Shown one piece after another: positions 8,724-17,807 of a stretch of 64,000 nucleotides of DNA. Made by a program: the position numbers and the translations under genes. Under the pieces are notes generated by a model. The model searched no databases and was not told the origin of the DNA. It saw only the letters and a list, made by a program, of their open reading frames with translations. Source of the stretch: Gemmatimonadaceae bacterium (GTDB taxonomy: Bacteria; Gemmatimonadota; Gemmatimonadetes; Gemmatimonadales; Gemmatimonadaceae); NCBI GenBank assembly GCA_037721215.1, contig JBBJNV010000006.1, positions 80,341 through 144,340 on the forward strand, written 5' to 3'. The number at the start of each line of letters is the position of its first letter. Positions within the stretch are counted from its first letter, which is position 1.

Positions 8724-11063
8724 ATGACGCGAGCAGTCCTTGCTCTTTTTGCATTGATGGTGATGGCTGCGCCGCGATCCCTGTTCTCCCGGGAACGCGG
8801 CGCGGTTGCGTGGGGAACAGTGGGGTCGGAATGGGAAACCGACGCGCGTCGCGTGCTGGTAATCGGTGCACATCCTGATGATGAGGATACGCAGCTGATC
8901 GCCTGGCTACAGCGCGGCGGCCGCGCCGAAACGGCTTATCTGTCACTCACTCGTGGCGATGGCGGCCAGAATCTGATTGGAAATGAGCTGGGCGAGGCGC
9001 TGGGAATAATCCGCACCGAGGAGCTGCTCGCGGCGAGGCGTGTCGACGGCGCGCACCAGTTCTTTACGAGAGCATACGATTTTGGTTTTTCCAAGAATGC
9101 AGCTGAAACCTTTGCGCACTGGCCCAGAGATTCTCTGCTCAACGATGTCGTCAAAGTCGTTCGCGCGTTCAGGCCGCATGTCATCGTATCGATTTTCTCT
9201 GGTACACCGCGTGACGGACATGGCCAGCACCAGGTATCCGGCATCATCACCAGGGAAGTGTACCAGGTGGCGTCGGATACTATAAAGTTCCCGGCGAACA
9301 GGTTTGGACCGGCGTGGTCTCCCCTAAAGCTGTATCAGGCGGCGCGCTTCGCGCCCGACGCGGCCACGCTTCGCTTCAATGTCGGCGAATACAACTCAGC
9401 GTTGGGCAGATCGTATGCAGAGATTGCCGGTGAGAGCCGGTCTCAGCACAAGTCTCAGGGTTTCGGAAGTCTGCAGCGGAAAGGGGTCGTGTGGGACTAT
9501 TTGCGCCGCGAGCAGAGCCGGGTAAACGAGAGTTCTGACGCCAAAACAGAACAAGGCATTTTCGACGGACTCGAGGGCATTCCAGCAGCAGGTTCCGCGG
9601 GTGACGCCGCTGGCGCGATCACAGCAGCGGGGGTTGCGGTGGAGGCAATTGCCGACCGGCGGCACCTGGCATTGGGCGACAGCGCCAACGTTACTGTGAC
9701 CGTGTTCAACCGGTCTCGATCACCGGTCTCCATTCCGCGTTCTGCAGGCGACAGCAATGGTGGGTCCGGTACGATGATTGTGGTTGCATCGGACAGCAGC
9801 TATCGGTGGATGACATACGTGCGGGGCGTGCCAATCACCCAGCCGTGGTGGCTCGCCGTTCCAAGACGGGGAGATCTCTTCGCGCCCCCTATCGGCGTGA
9901 TATCGGAAGACGAGCGCGAGAAAAGTGAGTGGCTGCGGGTGCCGGTCTCAATTGCCGGTGCAGCTCCGGTCGAGGTGCGTGTCCCCATCGTGTTCCGCTT
10001 CGCCGACGCAATTCGGGGGGAAGTGCAACGTCCACTCGCGGTAACTCCCTCCATCAGTGTGGCCCTTGATCGGCCGGTCGAGATATCGAGAGCCAGTGCG
10101 CCTCTCGACAAGTTTTTCAACGTAACGCTCCGGTCGGCATTGATGCGAAGGCAGCCGGTTACGGTGTCGCTGGTGCTGCCGGCCGGACTGACGGCCGATT
10201 CAGCGTCGAGAGTAGTGCCCCTGGATTCTGGAGGCACGAGAACGATCAGCTTTCGAGTGCGGGGCCGCCTTGCCGCCGGCGTTCACGTGATCAGCGCTAC
10301 TGCATCGATGAATGGGACCACATACAATTCCGGATTCGTGCCGATCGATTACGAGCACATCACTCCGCAGCGGCAGTACCGGCGTGCAGAAGTGCGAATG
10401 GCGACTATCGACGTCGCTGTTCCCGCAAATTTGCGTGTTGCCTATGTCCCTGGTGTCGGTGACAACGTGGCGCCGGCACTCGCGCAGCTTGGCATCCCGG
10501 TGACGGTGGTCGAGGCAGCCTCGATACCCACCGTCGATCTGTCTCGCTTCACGGCGGTCGTCGTCGGGCCCCGCGCCTACGAATCAAACCGGGAGCTGAT
10601 AAGCAATAATCCATATCTTCTCGACTTCGCCATGCGCGGAGGCACATTGGTCGTTCAATTCGGTCAATACGAAATGATGCGGGAAGGGGTCATGCCGTAT
10701 CCGATCACCATCACCCGGCCTCACGATCGCGTTACCGAGGAAAACGTTCCTGTCACCATCCTCGATGCGGGCTCGCCTGCGCTGGGCTATCCTAACCGCA
10801 TTACCAGTTCCGATTTCGACGGCTGGGTTCAGGAGCGGGGACTGTACATGCCCCGTACATTCGACGCGCGGTATCGTCCGCTGCTCGCGATGAATGATCC
10901 GGGGGAAGCCGCTAACCGCGGAGCCGTGCTCATCACTCCGTACGGGAGGGGGATGTACATCTATACAACGCTGGCATTTTTCAGACAGTTGCCGGTTGGA
11001 GTCACCGGCGCAACACGCCTGTTCGTGAATCTTCTTTCCATGAAGGGAGAAAGGGCGCGATGA
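8724..11063 (+). CDS. secreted PIG-L/LmbE family deacetylase with large C-terminal region
   Basis: 779 aa from the ATG at 8724, chosen because it begins a clear signal peptide (MTRAVLALFALMVMAAPRS); an in-frame GTG at 8676 would bury it. The PIG-L zinc motif is visible in VIGAHPDDEDTQ, with GDGGQN and the later DGHGQHQ. PIG-L enzymes remove N-acetyl groups from amino sugars in glycans or glycolipids. After about residue 270 a long beta-rich region follows, with an NPCBM/NEW3-like segment around residues 280-560 and a glutamine-amidotransferase-like C-terminus (VVVGPRAYESN, GGTLVVQFGQYE). The substrate is unknown. It overlaps the binding-protein gene by 4 bp (ATGA). Confidence 0.82.
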   Translation: MTRAVLALFALMVMAAPRSLFSRERGAVAWGTVGSEWETDARRVLVIGAHPDDEDTQLIAWLQRGGRAETAYLSLTRGDGGQNLIGNELGEALGIIRTEELLAARRVDGAHQFFTRAYDFGFSKNAAETFAHWPRDSLLNDVVKVVRAFRPHVIVSIFSGTPRDGHGQHQVSGIITREVYQVASDTIKFPANRFGPAWSPLKLYQAARFAPDAATLRFNVGEYNSALGRSYAEIAGESRSQHKSQGFGSLQRKGVVWDYLRREQSRVNESSDAKTEQGIFDGLEGIPAAGSAGDAAGAITAAGVAVEAIADRRHLALGDSANVTVTVFNRSRSPVSIPRSAGDSNGGSGTMIVVASDSSYRWMTYVRGVPITQPWWLAVPRRGDLFAPPIGVISEDEREKSEWLRVPVSIAGAAPVEVRVPIVFRFADAIRGEVQRPLAVTPSISVALDRPVEISRASAPLDKFFNVTLRSALMRRQPVTVSLVLPAGLTADSASRVVPLDSGGTRTISFRVRGRLAAGVHVISATASMNGTTYNSGFVPIDYEHITPQRQYRRAEVRMATIDVAVPANLRVAYVPGVGDNVAPALAQLGIPVTVVEAASIPTVDLSRFTAVVVGPRAYESNRELISNNPYLLDFAMRGGTLVVQFGQYEMMREGVMPYPITITRPHDRVTEENVPVTILDAGSPALGYPNRITSSDFDGWVQERGLYMPRTFDARYRPLLAMNDPGEAANRGAVLITPYGRGMYIYTTLAFFRQLPVGVTGATRLFVNLLSMKGERAR

Positions 11064-12205
11064 ATACCGACATGCTGAATCTGCCACGAAGACGCGAAGG
11101 CATGAAGTCATGGCGGCGGAACGAAGAAGGCAGGCGCATGCCGCTCAGTGGATGCCTGCGTCGTTCGTCAGAAAAGTTGCGACTGGCGATAACGATTGCG
11201 ACGGGACTCGTCACAATCTCCTGCAGCAGTGACGAGCGAACGGTTCTTACTGTGTATTCTCCGCACGGTAAGGATCTGCTTGGATATTTCGAGCAGGGAT
11301 TCGAAAAAGCGAATCCCACTATCGACGTGCAGTGGGTCGACATGGGATCCCAGGAAGTCCTCGACCGCGTGAGGGCCGAAGCGGCAAATCCGCAGGCAGA
11401 TATCTGGTTCGGTGCGCCGGCTGAGGCATTTGACCGCGCGACGAAAGAGAACCTGCTCCAGCCGTATATCCCCACATGGTCGAACTCGGTGAGCGTCGAA
11501 GGACGTGACGGTGGCGATCACTGGTACGGTACGTATCTGACGCCGGAAGTCATCGGATACAACACAGCCGCAGTATCGCGTGCTGACGCGCCAAAGGACT
11601 GGGATGATGTGCTCGATCCGAAATGGAAGGGAAAGATTCTCATCCGCGACCCGATCGCCTCGGGCACGATGCGGGCGATTTTCGGAGCCATCATCGCCCG
11701 CTCAGTAGCACGGACGGGCTCGCCGGAGCAGGGGTATGCGTGGCTGCGCAAACTCGACGCGAATACACGTGAATACGTACTCAATCCCACCATTCTGTAC
11801 CAGAAGCTCGGCAGGCAGGAAGGCGTCATTACACTTTGGGACATGCCGGATATCGCGACGTTGCAGCAACGTCTCAAGATTCCGGTGGATTATGTCATTC
11901 CGTCGAGCGGAACACCGCTGCTGGTAGACGGCATCGCGGTGGTTCGCGGAACGGAACGCATGAAAGAGGCGCAGCTGTACTACGAGTTCGTCACAACTCC
12001 CGAGGCACTCATCGCCTCGGCGGACAAGTTTCTGCGAATACCTGCCCGCACCGACATTCCCGCCGCCTCGCTGCCGAAGTGGATTCAGGATGCGAAGGCG
12101 AAGATCAAGCCGATGCCTGTAGACCGGAAAGTGATGGCCGAAAATCTGAACGACTGGATGAAGTACTGGGACGCGAATATCAGGAACAGCGGACGCAATA
12201 AGTGA
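11060..12205 (+). CDS. iron(III)-type ABC transporter substrate-binding lipoprotein
   Basis: 381 aa family 1 extracellular solute-binding protein. The mature part starts at a lipobox-like VTISC (about residue 55) and contains LTVYSPHGKDLLGYFEQGFEKA, ADIWFGAPAEAF and YNTAAVSRADAPKDWDDVLDPKWKGK in three pieces, the layout of FutA/FbpA/AfuA proteins. The ATG overlaps the PIG-L stop, but the first ~45 residues are basic and polar, so a downstream start (ATG at 11102 or 11138) may be the real one. Operon order is binding protein, ATPase, permease. Ferric iron is the usual ligand; a phosphonate or polyamine cannot be excluded. Confidence 0.85.
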   Translation: MNTDMLNLPRRREGMKSWRRNEEGRRMPLSGCLRRSSEKLRLAITIATGLVTISCSSDERTVLTVYSPHGKDLLGYFEQGFEKANPTIDVQWVDMGSQEVLDRVRAEAANPQADIWFGAPAEAFDRATKENLLQPYIPTWSNSVSVEGRDGGDHWYGTYLTPEVIGYNTAAVSRADAPKDWDDVLDPKWKGKILIRDPIASGTMRAIFGAIIARSVARTGSPEQGYAWLRKLDANTREYVLNPTILYQKLGRQEGVITLWDMPDIATLQQRLKIPVDYVIPSSGTPLLVDGIAVVRGTERMKEAQLYYEFVTTPEALIASADKFLRIPARTDIPAASLPKWIQDAKAKIKPMPVDRKVMAENLNDWMKYWDANIRNSGRNK

Positions 12206-13269
12206 GTGACGGCGGCGGCGCGCTGGCGCTGCGCGGAATCACCCGCCGCTTTGGGGAGCATGCAGCCGTCGACAATGTTTCGCTCGATATTCCCGCAGGA
12301 GAGCTGCTGGCACTAATAGGCGCGTCCGGCTCCGGAAAAACAACGACGCTGAGAATTACCGCGGGATACGAAACACCGGACGCGGGTCAGGTATTGCTGG
12401 ACGGCAGGGATATCACGTCACTGCCGCCGCAGAAACGCGGATTCGGAATGGTGTTTCAGCATTACGCGCTGTTTCCACACATGCCTGTCGAGGAGAATGT
12501 GGCGTTTGGGCTCGAGGCTCGGGGCGTGGACCGCACGACCCGTCTCGCCCGTGCCCGCGAGGTGCTGGAATCAGTTGGGTTGGGCGGGGCCGGTAAACGA
12601 GGCATTCAGTCGCTGTCCGGAGGAGAACAGCAGCGGGTTGCACTTGCCCGGGCACTGGTGATCGAGCCCAGTGTTCTGCTCCTCGACGAGCCTTTGTCCA
12701 ACCTGGATCCGACACTGAGGCAGAGCACGCGCGACGAGCTGCGATCGATGCTGCACCGGGTCGGAGTGCCGGCGTTATTCGTGACGCACGATCAGGAGGA
12801 TGCGTTCGCGATCGCCGACAGGATCGCTCTGCTCCGGAAGGGAAGGCTCCTTCAGATTGGCAGATCCGATGATCTCTACGACCGGCCGGAATCGCTCGAA
12901 GTAGCGCGGTTCATAGGACGGGCGACAATTCTGCCGGGCGAAGAGCTGGGAGAGCGGGTGGCGGTCACGGTGGGTGGACGCCGAATGGAATTCGCGGCAA
13001 CGCGTTCGCAGGCGAGCAATGGCCAGAGGGGCCGGCCGCTCGTCGTTTTCCGTCCAGATGCTCTCGACCTCGATTCTTCGGAGAACCACGACACATGGCG
13101 CGGCCAGGTGGTCGACCGCCGTTTCACAGGGGGAAGTGCAATCTATAAAGTGAAGCTTGCAGACGACGTCACTGTTGAGGTCGCTTCGCCGAAGATGGGG
13201 TTGCGCGAAGGGGACACGACGGGAGTAAGGGTGATTCGCGAGCCGTTGCCAGTGGTATATGGTGACTGA
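12202..13269 (+). CDS. ABC transporter ATPase (FbpC/PotA type)
   Basis: 355 aa with a GTG start overlapping the preceding stop. Walker A IGASGSGKTT, Q-loop MVFQHYALFPH, signature LSGGEQQRVALARAL, Walker B SVLLLDEPLSNLD and the switch His in FVTHDQEDAF are all intact. A C-terminal beta domain of roughly 120 residues (TOBE-like, about 235-355) is present, as in importers for iron and polyamines. It energises uptake together with the adjacent binding protein and fused permease. Confidence 0.93.
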   Translation: MSDGGGALALRGITRRFGEHAAVDNVSLDIPAGELLALIGASGSGKTTTLRITAGYETPDAGQVLLDGRDITSLPPQKRGFGMVFQHYALFPHMPVEENVAFGLEARGVDRTTRLARAREVLESVGLGGAGKRGIQSLSGGEQQRVALARALVIEPSVLLLDEPLSNLDPTLRQSTRDELRSMLHRVGVPALFVTHDQEDAFAIADRIALLRKGRLLQIGRSDDLYDRPESLEVARFIGRATILPGEELGERVAVTVGGRRMEFAATRSQASNGQRGRPLVVFRPDALDLDSSENHDTWRGQVVDRRFTGGSAIYKVKLADDVTVEVASPKMGLREGDTTGVRVIREPLPVVYGD

Positions 13270-13332
13270 GGCGATGAAACTCCCGTCGGGTTTGCGCGTG
13301 ACTGATCGCTGCGATAAGGCCGTTGTTTTCGC

Positions 13333-14985
13333 GTGAGTAGTCGCGCGTCCCGGAGCAACTGGTTGCTTGCGTTTCCGGTTCTGGTGTTGCTGATGTGGAC
13401 CGTGGCGTTTCCCAATATCGCCGTCATTGCCGGCAGCTTTGAAAACGGCCTCGGCCACTGGCGTGAATTCCTGGCCAGCCCCTCAGACCGCGAAGCGCTT
13501 ACAACAAGCATCGTGATCTCGCTGGCGTCCGTCGTGGCGTCGCTGATGATCGGAGTTCCCCTCGCGTTTCTGCTGAGTCGCTTTGAGTTTCCGGGAAGAA
13601 AGGTTCTCCGCGGGGTGGCAACCCTTCCGGCAGCTCTGCCTCCACTGGTCGGAGTGATTGCATTTCTATTCCTCTACGGCGAAAGCGGCATTGTAACGCG
13701 CACCGTGCAGACAATCTTTGGAATGGACGAGGCGCCCTGGAGACTCACTGGCGTGTGGGCGATCATCTTCGTGCACGCGTACACCATGTATGTCTACGTG
13801 TTTCTGTTCGTGTCGGCCGGGCTCGAACGATTCGACACCACTCTCGACGAAGCGGCCTCAGGGCTCGGGGCGAGCTCATGGACCAGGTTGCGGCGCGTGA
13901 CACTTCCTCTTCTGACGCCCGCATTGGCGGGGTCGATGCTGCTCGTGTTCATGACCTCCCTCGGATCATTCTCGGCGCCGTATGTCTTTGGCGGCGGGAT
14001 CAGAGTGCTGTCCACCCAGATCGTCGCATCGAAGCTCAACGGTTCGCTGGGGCTCGCATATGTGGAGACGACTGTTCTCGCGATCAGCGCGGTGGCGGGC
14101 CTGGCGTTATTCCGGTGGCTCGAACGAAAGCGAAAATACACATCATCCGGAAAGGGAAGCGCAACCAGAAAGGCTGTCGGCTCGCGGCGGGCCGCGGTGA
14201 TCGCGGCCGTAATGGCCGCCGTCGTGGTAGTAGTGCTTATCCTTCCGCATCTGATGGTAGTACTGGTGTCATTCGCTGTCGATGGCGCATGGACCACTCA
14301 GGTTCTGCCTCCACAATACACACTCGATAACTACCGGCAGTTGTTTACTGATCCCCAGTTGTGGCGACCGATAGTCAACAGTGTTTCGATGGCGACGGTG
14401 GCCACGGCAGCGAACGTTGTGGTCTGTTCTGTAGCGGCTTATCTCATCGTTCTGCGCAAGTTCAACGGGAGGCGGCTGCTCGAAGTTCTGGTGGCACTGC
14501 CGTGGGCGATACCGGCTACGGCCATTGCGCTTGGACTGGCGGCGACCTTCAACAGGAACGATCCCGGAGCAGGACGAGTCCTGCTGGTGGGTACGTTCTG
14601 GATCCTGCCGCTGGCGTACTTCATCAGAGGGATTCCACTCGTGTCGACGGCGGTCGAGGGTTCATTGAGACAGCTCGATCCGTCGCTCGAGGACGCCGCA
14701 CGTGGCCTTGGGGCTTCATGGTGGCTGACGATGAAACGCGTGGTGCTTCCGGCCGCTCGCCCCGGCCTGGTGGCTGGAGCCCTGCTTGCTGCTGTTACAG
14801 CCGTCGGTGAGTTCGTCGCCGGAGTCGTTCTGTACACGCACGCGAACAGACCGATATCGATAGAGATTCTCGCGCAGCTCCGTGCACTCGCGTTTGGCAC
14901 CGCAGCGTCGTACAGTGTGCTGCTGATCGTACTGGTGCTGATCATGACGTTCGCCGCACGCGGTCTCGAGGAGCGAATGGCGTAG
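13333..14985 (+). CDS. ABC transporter permease, fused two-domain (FbpB type)
   Basis: 550 aa from a GTG start, with about twelve hydrophobic segments. Two permease domains are fused, as in FbpB/AfuB. The first EAA loop reads LDEAASGLGASSWTRLRRVTLPLL and the second LEDAARGLGASWWLTMKRVVLPAA (each split here by eye, both with the conserved Gly). A hydrophilic Lys/Arg linker around residue 270 separates the halves. It forms the membrane channel of the importer encoded by the two genes upstream; 63 bp separate it from the ATPase gene. Confidence 0.93.
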   Translation: MSSRASRSNWLLAFPVLVLLMWTVAFPNIAVIAGSFENGLGHWREFLASPSDREALTTSIVISLASVVASLMIGVPLAFLLSRFEFPGRKVLRGVATLPAALPPLVGVIAFLFLYGESGIVTRTVQTIFGMDEAPWRLTGVWAIIFVHAYTMYVYVFLFVSAGLERFDTTLDEAASGLGASSWTRLRRVTLPLLTPALAGSMLLVFMTSLGSFSAPYVFGGGIRVLSTQIVASKLNGSLGLAYVETTVLAISAVAGLALFRWLERKRKYTSSGKGSATRKAVGSRRAAVIAAVMAAVVVVVLILPHLMVVLVSFAVDGAWTTQVLPPQYTLDNYRQLFTDPQLWRPIVNSVSMATVATAANVVVCSVAAYLIVLRKFNGRRLLEVLVALPWAIPATAIALGLAATFNRNDPGAGRVLLVGTFWILPLAYFIRGIPLVSTAVEGSLRQLDPSLEDAARGLGASWWLTMKRVVLPAARPGLVAGALLAAVTAVGEFVAGVVLYTHANRPISIEILAQLRALAFGTAASYSVLLIVLVLIMTFAARGLEERMA

Positions 14986-14986
14986 C

Positions 14987-16486
14987 ATGGCGCAACCCGG
15001 ACCGGAACATCCGGAGGCAGTGGACAAAGTTGCGGTACAGTCCGGCACCGCCGCCGAATCTGCGCCTCCAACGTCGCGAACCGGTGGCCGTTACGACCGA
15101 TCGATCGTCGAGGGACCACTAACCGCCGCGGTATGGAAAGTGGCATGGCCTACCATGCTGACCAATATCATTGGCGGTCTTCAGGGAATCATCGATCACG
15201 TGCTCGTAGGGCACCTCGTTGGTTTCAACGGCAATGCCGCAATCGGCGTCGCGTTTCAGATATTCATCGTTGTCATCGTTTTCATCATGTCCGTATTCAC
15301 CGGCATGAGCGTGCTCGTCGCGCGGTTTGCGGGAGCAGGTGAGGAAGACAAGGTCGACCGAACCGTTTATCAGGCATTCCTCACCGCGATCGGTATTTCA
15401 CTGGTGATCATGGCGCCTGTTGGGTACTTCGGCTCACCCGCGCTGCTCGACCTCGTCAACGCTGCTCCCGCGGTGAAAGCTGAAGCGCTGCCGTTTCTCC
15501 GCATCATGTTCATGTTCAGCAGTGGCATGCTCGTTTTCTACATGCTCAGTGGAGCGCTGCGCTCCGCGGGCGACGCGCGCACACCGATGGTGCTCGGCAT
15601 CGCGATGACGGTGCTGAATATTTTATTGAACGTCGTGTTTATCAGTGGACTGGGGCCCATCCCTGCTTTTGGTACTGCCGGCGCCGCGATGGGGACGTCA
15701 ATCGCCGCTGGCCTTGTCGCGCTTTATTCGGTGTTCAAGCTCTGGCATGGGGGATGGGTGGTGCGCTTCCCACGCGGAGGCAGCCTCGCTCCTGACTGGG
15801 CGATCATCAAGTCGCTTTTCCGATACGGCCTTCCCACTGGTGTGCAGGGGATTGCGATGAATGTCGGAGGTGTGTTGATGATGGCGTTCATCGGTTCTCT
15901 GGCTCAAAGTGCGGCGGCGCAGGCGGCGTTTGCGGTGTCGTATTCGCAGCTGTTTTCCTTCATCACCTGGACGTCGATCGGGCTGATGGGAGCCGCAGCG
16001 ACTGTAGCGGGGCAAAACCTGGGCGCGGGCAAGCCAGACCGGGCCGATCAGGCGGTGCACGTGGCCGCCCGTATCGCCATCGGTGGAGCCGCATTTGTCG
16101 GGATATTTTTCTTCTTCTTTCCGGAACAGCTACTCGCTGTTTTCAGCATGAATGAGCCGGCTGTAGTGGCTATCGGCACGCAGCTTCTTCGCGTTCTCAG
16201 CATTTCCGGATTCTTCATTGCCGTCGCGCTCACCTACACCGGTGGTCTGCAGGGAACCGGGGATACGAAGAGCCCGCTATATATCTCGATCATCTCCCAG
16301 GTCGTCTTTCCGCTCGGTATCTGCTTCGTGATTCAGAGAACGGGTACGCTGGATCCAATCGACATATGGGTTGCCATCCTCGTCGGCCACGCAATCCGTT
16401 GCGCGTTGAGCGTGCTGCGATTCAATCAGGGAAGATGGCGCGGCATTGTCGTTGATATTGGTGCGCGGGCGGAACCCGGAGCGTGA
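14987..16486 (+). CDS. MATE family efflux transporter
   Basis: 499 aa, twelve hydrophobic segments after a soluble N-terminus of about 45 residues. The family pattern is clear: VWKVAWPTMLTNIIGGLQGIIDHVLVGHL near the N-terminus (read in parts), GALRSAGDARTPM in the middle and GGLQGTGDTKSPL in the second half. MATE proteins export organic cations or drugs against Na+ or H+. The ATG is one base after the permease stop, so it is probably the last gene of the ABC operon. It converges with the ZIP gene, with 7 bp between. Confidence 0.92.
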   Translation: MAQPGPEHPEAVDKVAVQSGTAAESAPPTSRTGGRYDRSIVEGPLTAAVWKVAWPTMLTNIIGGLQGIIDHVLVGHLVGFNGNAAIGVAFQIFIVVIVFIMSVFTGMSVLVARFAGAGEEDKVDRTVYQAFLTAIGISLVIMAPVGYFGSPALLDLVNAAPAVKAEALPFLRIMFMFSSGMLVFYMLSGALRSAGDARTPMVLGIAMTVLNILLNVVFISGLGPIPAFGTAGAAMGTSIAAGLVALYSVFKLWHGGWVVRFPRGGSLAPDWAIIKSLFRYGLPTGVQGIAMNVGGVLMMAFIGSLAQSAAAQAAFAVSYSQLFSFITWTSIGLMGAAATVAGQNLGAGKPDRADQAVHVAARIAIGGAAFVGIFFFFFPEQLLAVFSMNEPAVVAIGTQLLRVLSISGFFIAVALTYTGGLQGTGDTKSPLYISIISQVVFPLGICFVIQRTGTLDPIDIWVAILVGHAIRCALSVLRFNQGRWRGIVVDIGARAEPGA

Positions 16487-16493
16487 AGCAGCA

Positions 16494-17807
16494 TTACTTG
16501 ATCACTATCCCAGTCACATAGAGCGTCAGCATTCCCGCGAGCACACCGGCAAACGTTACCAGCGGCGCGGATCGCTCGCCCGTCTCCTTCCACAGCATGT
16601 TCCGGCCGATCGACCACGCGACCTGAAAGACCGCGCCCGCGCCGATCGACAGGAACAACACCGCGAGCGCCTGCGAAGAAACCAGCCCGCCTATCCACGC
16701 GCCAATTATCGCGGGCGCGCCGCCGATCAATCCAAGCAGTGCAAGTGATCGCAGTGATGGGCGGTCCTTCGCGATCGGGACGACGATCCCCAACCCTTCG
16801 GTGATGTTCTGAATGATGAATCCCACCACCAGAAACGTTCCGAGCGCCGCGGCACCGACGCTGTATGCAGCGCCGATGGCGAGCCCCTCGCCAAGGTTGT
16901 GAAGACCGATTCCAACGGCGACCACCACCGCCAGCGACATGCGCTGTCCCGATTCGCTCCGCGTAACGCTCTGCTGATGGCGTCCGATTGCGTCGAGCAG
17001 CAGCCACGTTCCGACGATGCCGATGCCGACAATTCCGGTTCCCTGAAACGCGCCGCCGAGCAGCCCGCCAATCTCAAGCGCTTCAACTGTTGCGTCGAGC
17101 CCGAGATAGATGAGCAGTCCCACCGTCGCCGCCATGAGAAATGTCATCGTCCGCGGTCCAAGCTCGCGAAGCAACGGCAGCCAGAACATGCCGAGCAGGA
17201 TCGGGATCACTCCTACGTAGAGCCCAATGAGCGTGAAGCTCCAGAGCGTCGAGCCAGTCGTTGTGGCAGTGATGGCCGCGACTTCGATGGCAGTGGTGAA
17301 TGCCACCGAATTGCTGGACAGTACCGCGATGTCGTAGGCCTCGCCATGAACCCAGGCATAGTTGAGCGTCAAGGTTGCACCGCCCAGTCGCGCGACATCG
17401 CGGCTCGGAGTAATTGCAAATGGCCAGATGGCGTCGTTGATGTTGACCTGAGCGACCCTTATCGCCTGGGGGCTGGTGTTGCGGAGATGGATCCGGATTA
17501 TTCCGGGGGTGAGCTCCGTCCGTCCGAACTGCACACTCTCGATCGGCGCGGCGGGTGTGACGTTGAGACCGGCTCCACTCGTGTAGACGAATAGGGCGAT
17601 GACTACGCCGAGCAGGAGCAGTGGCGCGAAGAACAGCAACAGTTTCGCGGATCGGGTGCGTCCTATCCGGCCAGTTCGTGCCGGCGCGCCAGTGGTGGTT
17701 GTTGTGTCCGACCTGTCCGATGTGTCCGATTGGCCCGATGCGGCCGGTTGGCCCGATGCGTCCGGTGTGTGCACAGTCCGCGGACCCGCCGCAGTCGCCG
17801 GCGTCAT
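16494..17807 (-). CDS. ZIP family metal transporter with N-terminal extracytoplasmic domain
   Basis: 437 aa using the ATG at 17807, which overlaps the oxidase stop (ATGA); a start at 17834 is also open. A Ser/Asp/Thr-rich N-terminus is followed by one hydrophobic segment (about 55-77), a soluble beta-rich domain of about 115 residues, and then eight hydrophobic segments. The metal-site helices of ZIP proteins are recognisable: GLHNLGEGLAIG in helix IV and QNITEGLGI in helix V. ZIP carriers move Zn, Fe or Mn into the cytoplasm. The extra ectodomain is not usual for ZIP. Last gene of the barrel-oxidase-ZIP operon. Confidence 0.85.
   Translation of the reverse strand: MTPATAAGPRTVHTPDASGQPAASGQSDTSDRSDTTTTTGAPARTGRIGRTRSAKLLLFFAPLLLLGVVIALFVYTSGAGLNVTPAAPIESVQFGRTELTPGIIRIHLRNTSPQAIRVAQVNINDAIWPFAITPSRDVARLGGATLTLNYAWVHGEAYDIAVLSSNSVAFTTAIEVAAITATTTGSTLWSFTLIGLYVGVIPILLGMFWLPLLRELGPRTMTFLMAATVGLLIYLGLDATVEALEIGGLLGGAFQGTGIVGIGIVGTWLLLDAIGRHQQSVTRSESGQRMSLAVVVAVGIGLHNLGEGLAIGAAYSVGAAALGTFLVVGFIIQNITEGLGIVVPIAKDRPSLRSLALLGLIGGAPAIIGAWIGGLVSSQALAVLFLSIGAGAVFQVAWSIGRNMLWKETGERSAPLVTFAGVLAGMLTLYVTGIVIK
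17704..17766. repeat. seven tandem 9-bp units inside the ZIP gene
   Basis: Seven degenerate nonamers related to TGTCCGATG run head to tail, preserving the reading frame. On the minus strand they encode three-residue steps (PDA, SGQ, PAA, SGQ, SDT, SDR, SDT) at the ZIP N-terminus. They may vary in copy number between strains. Confidence 0.75.
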
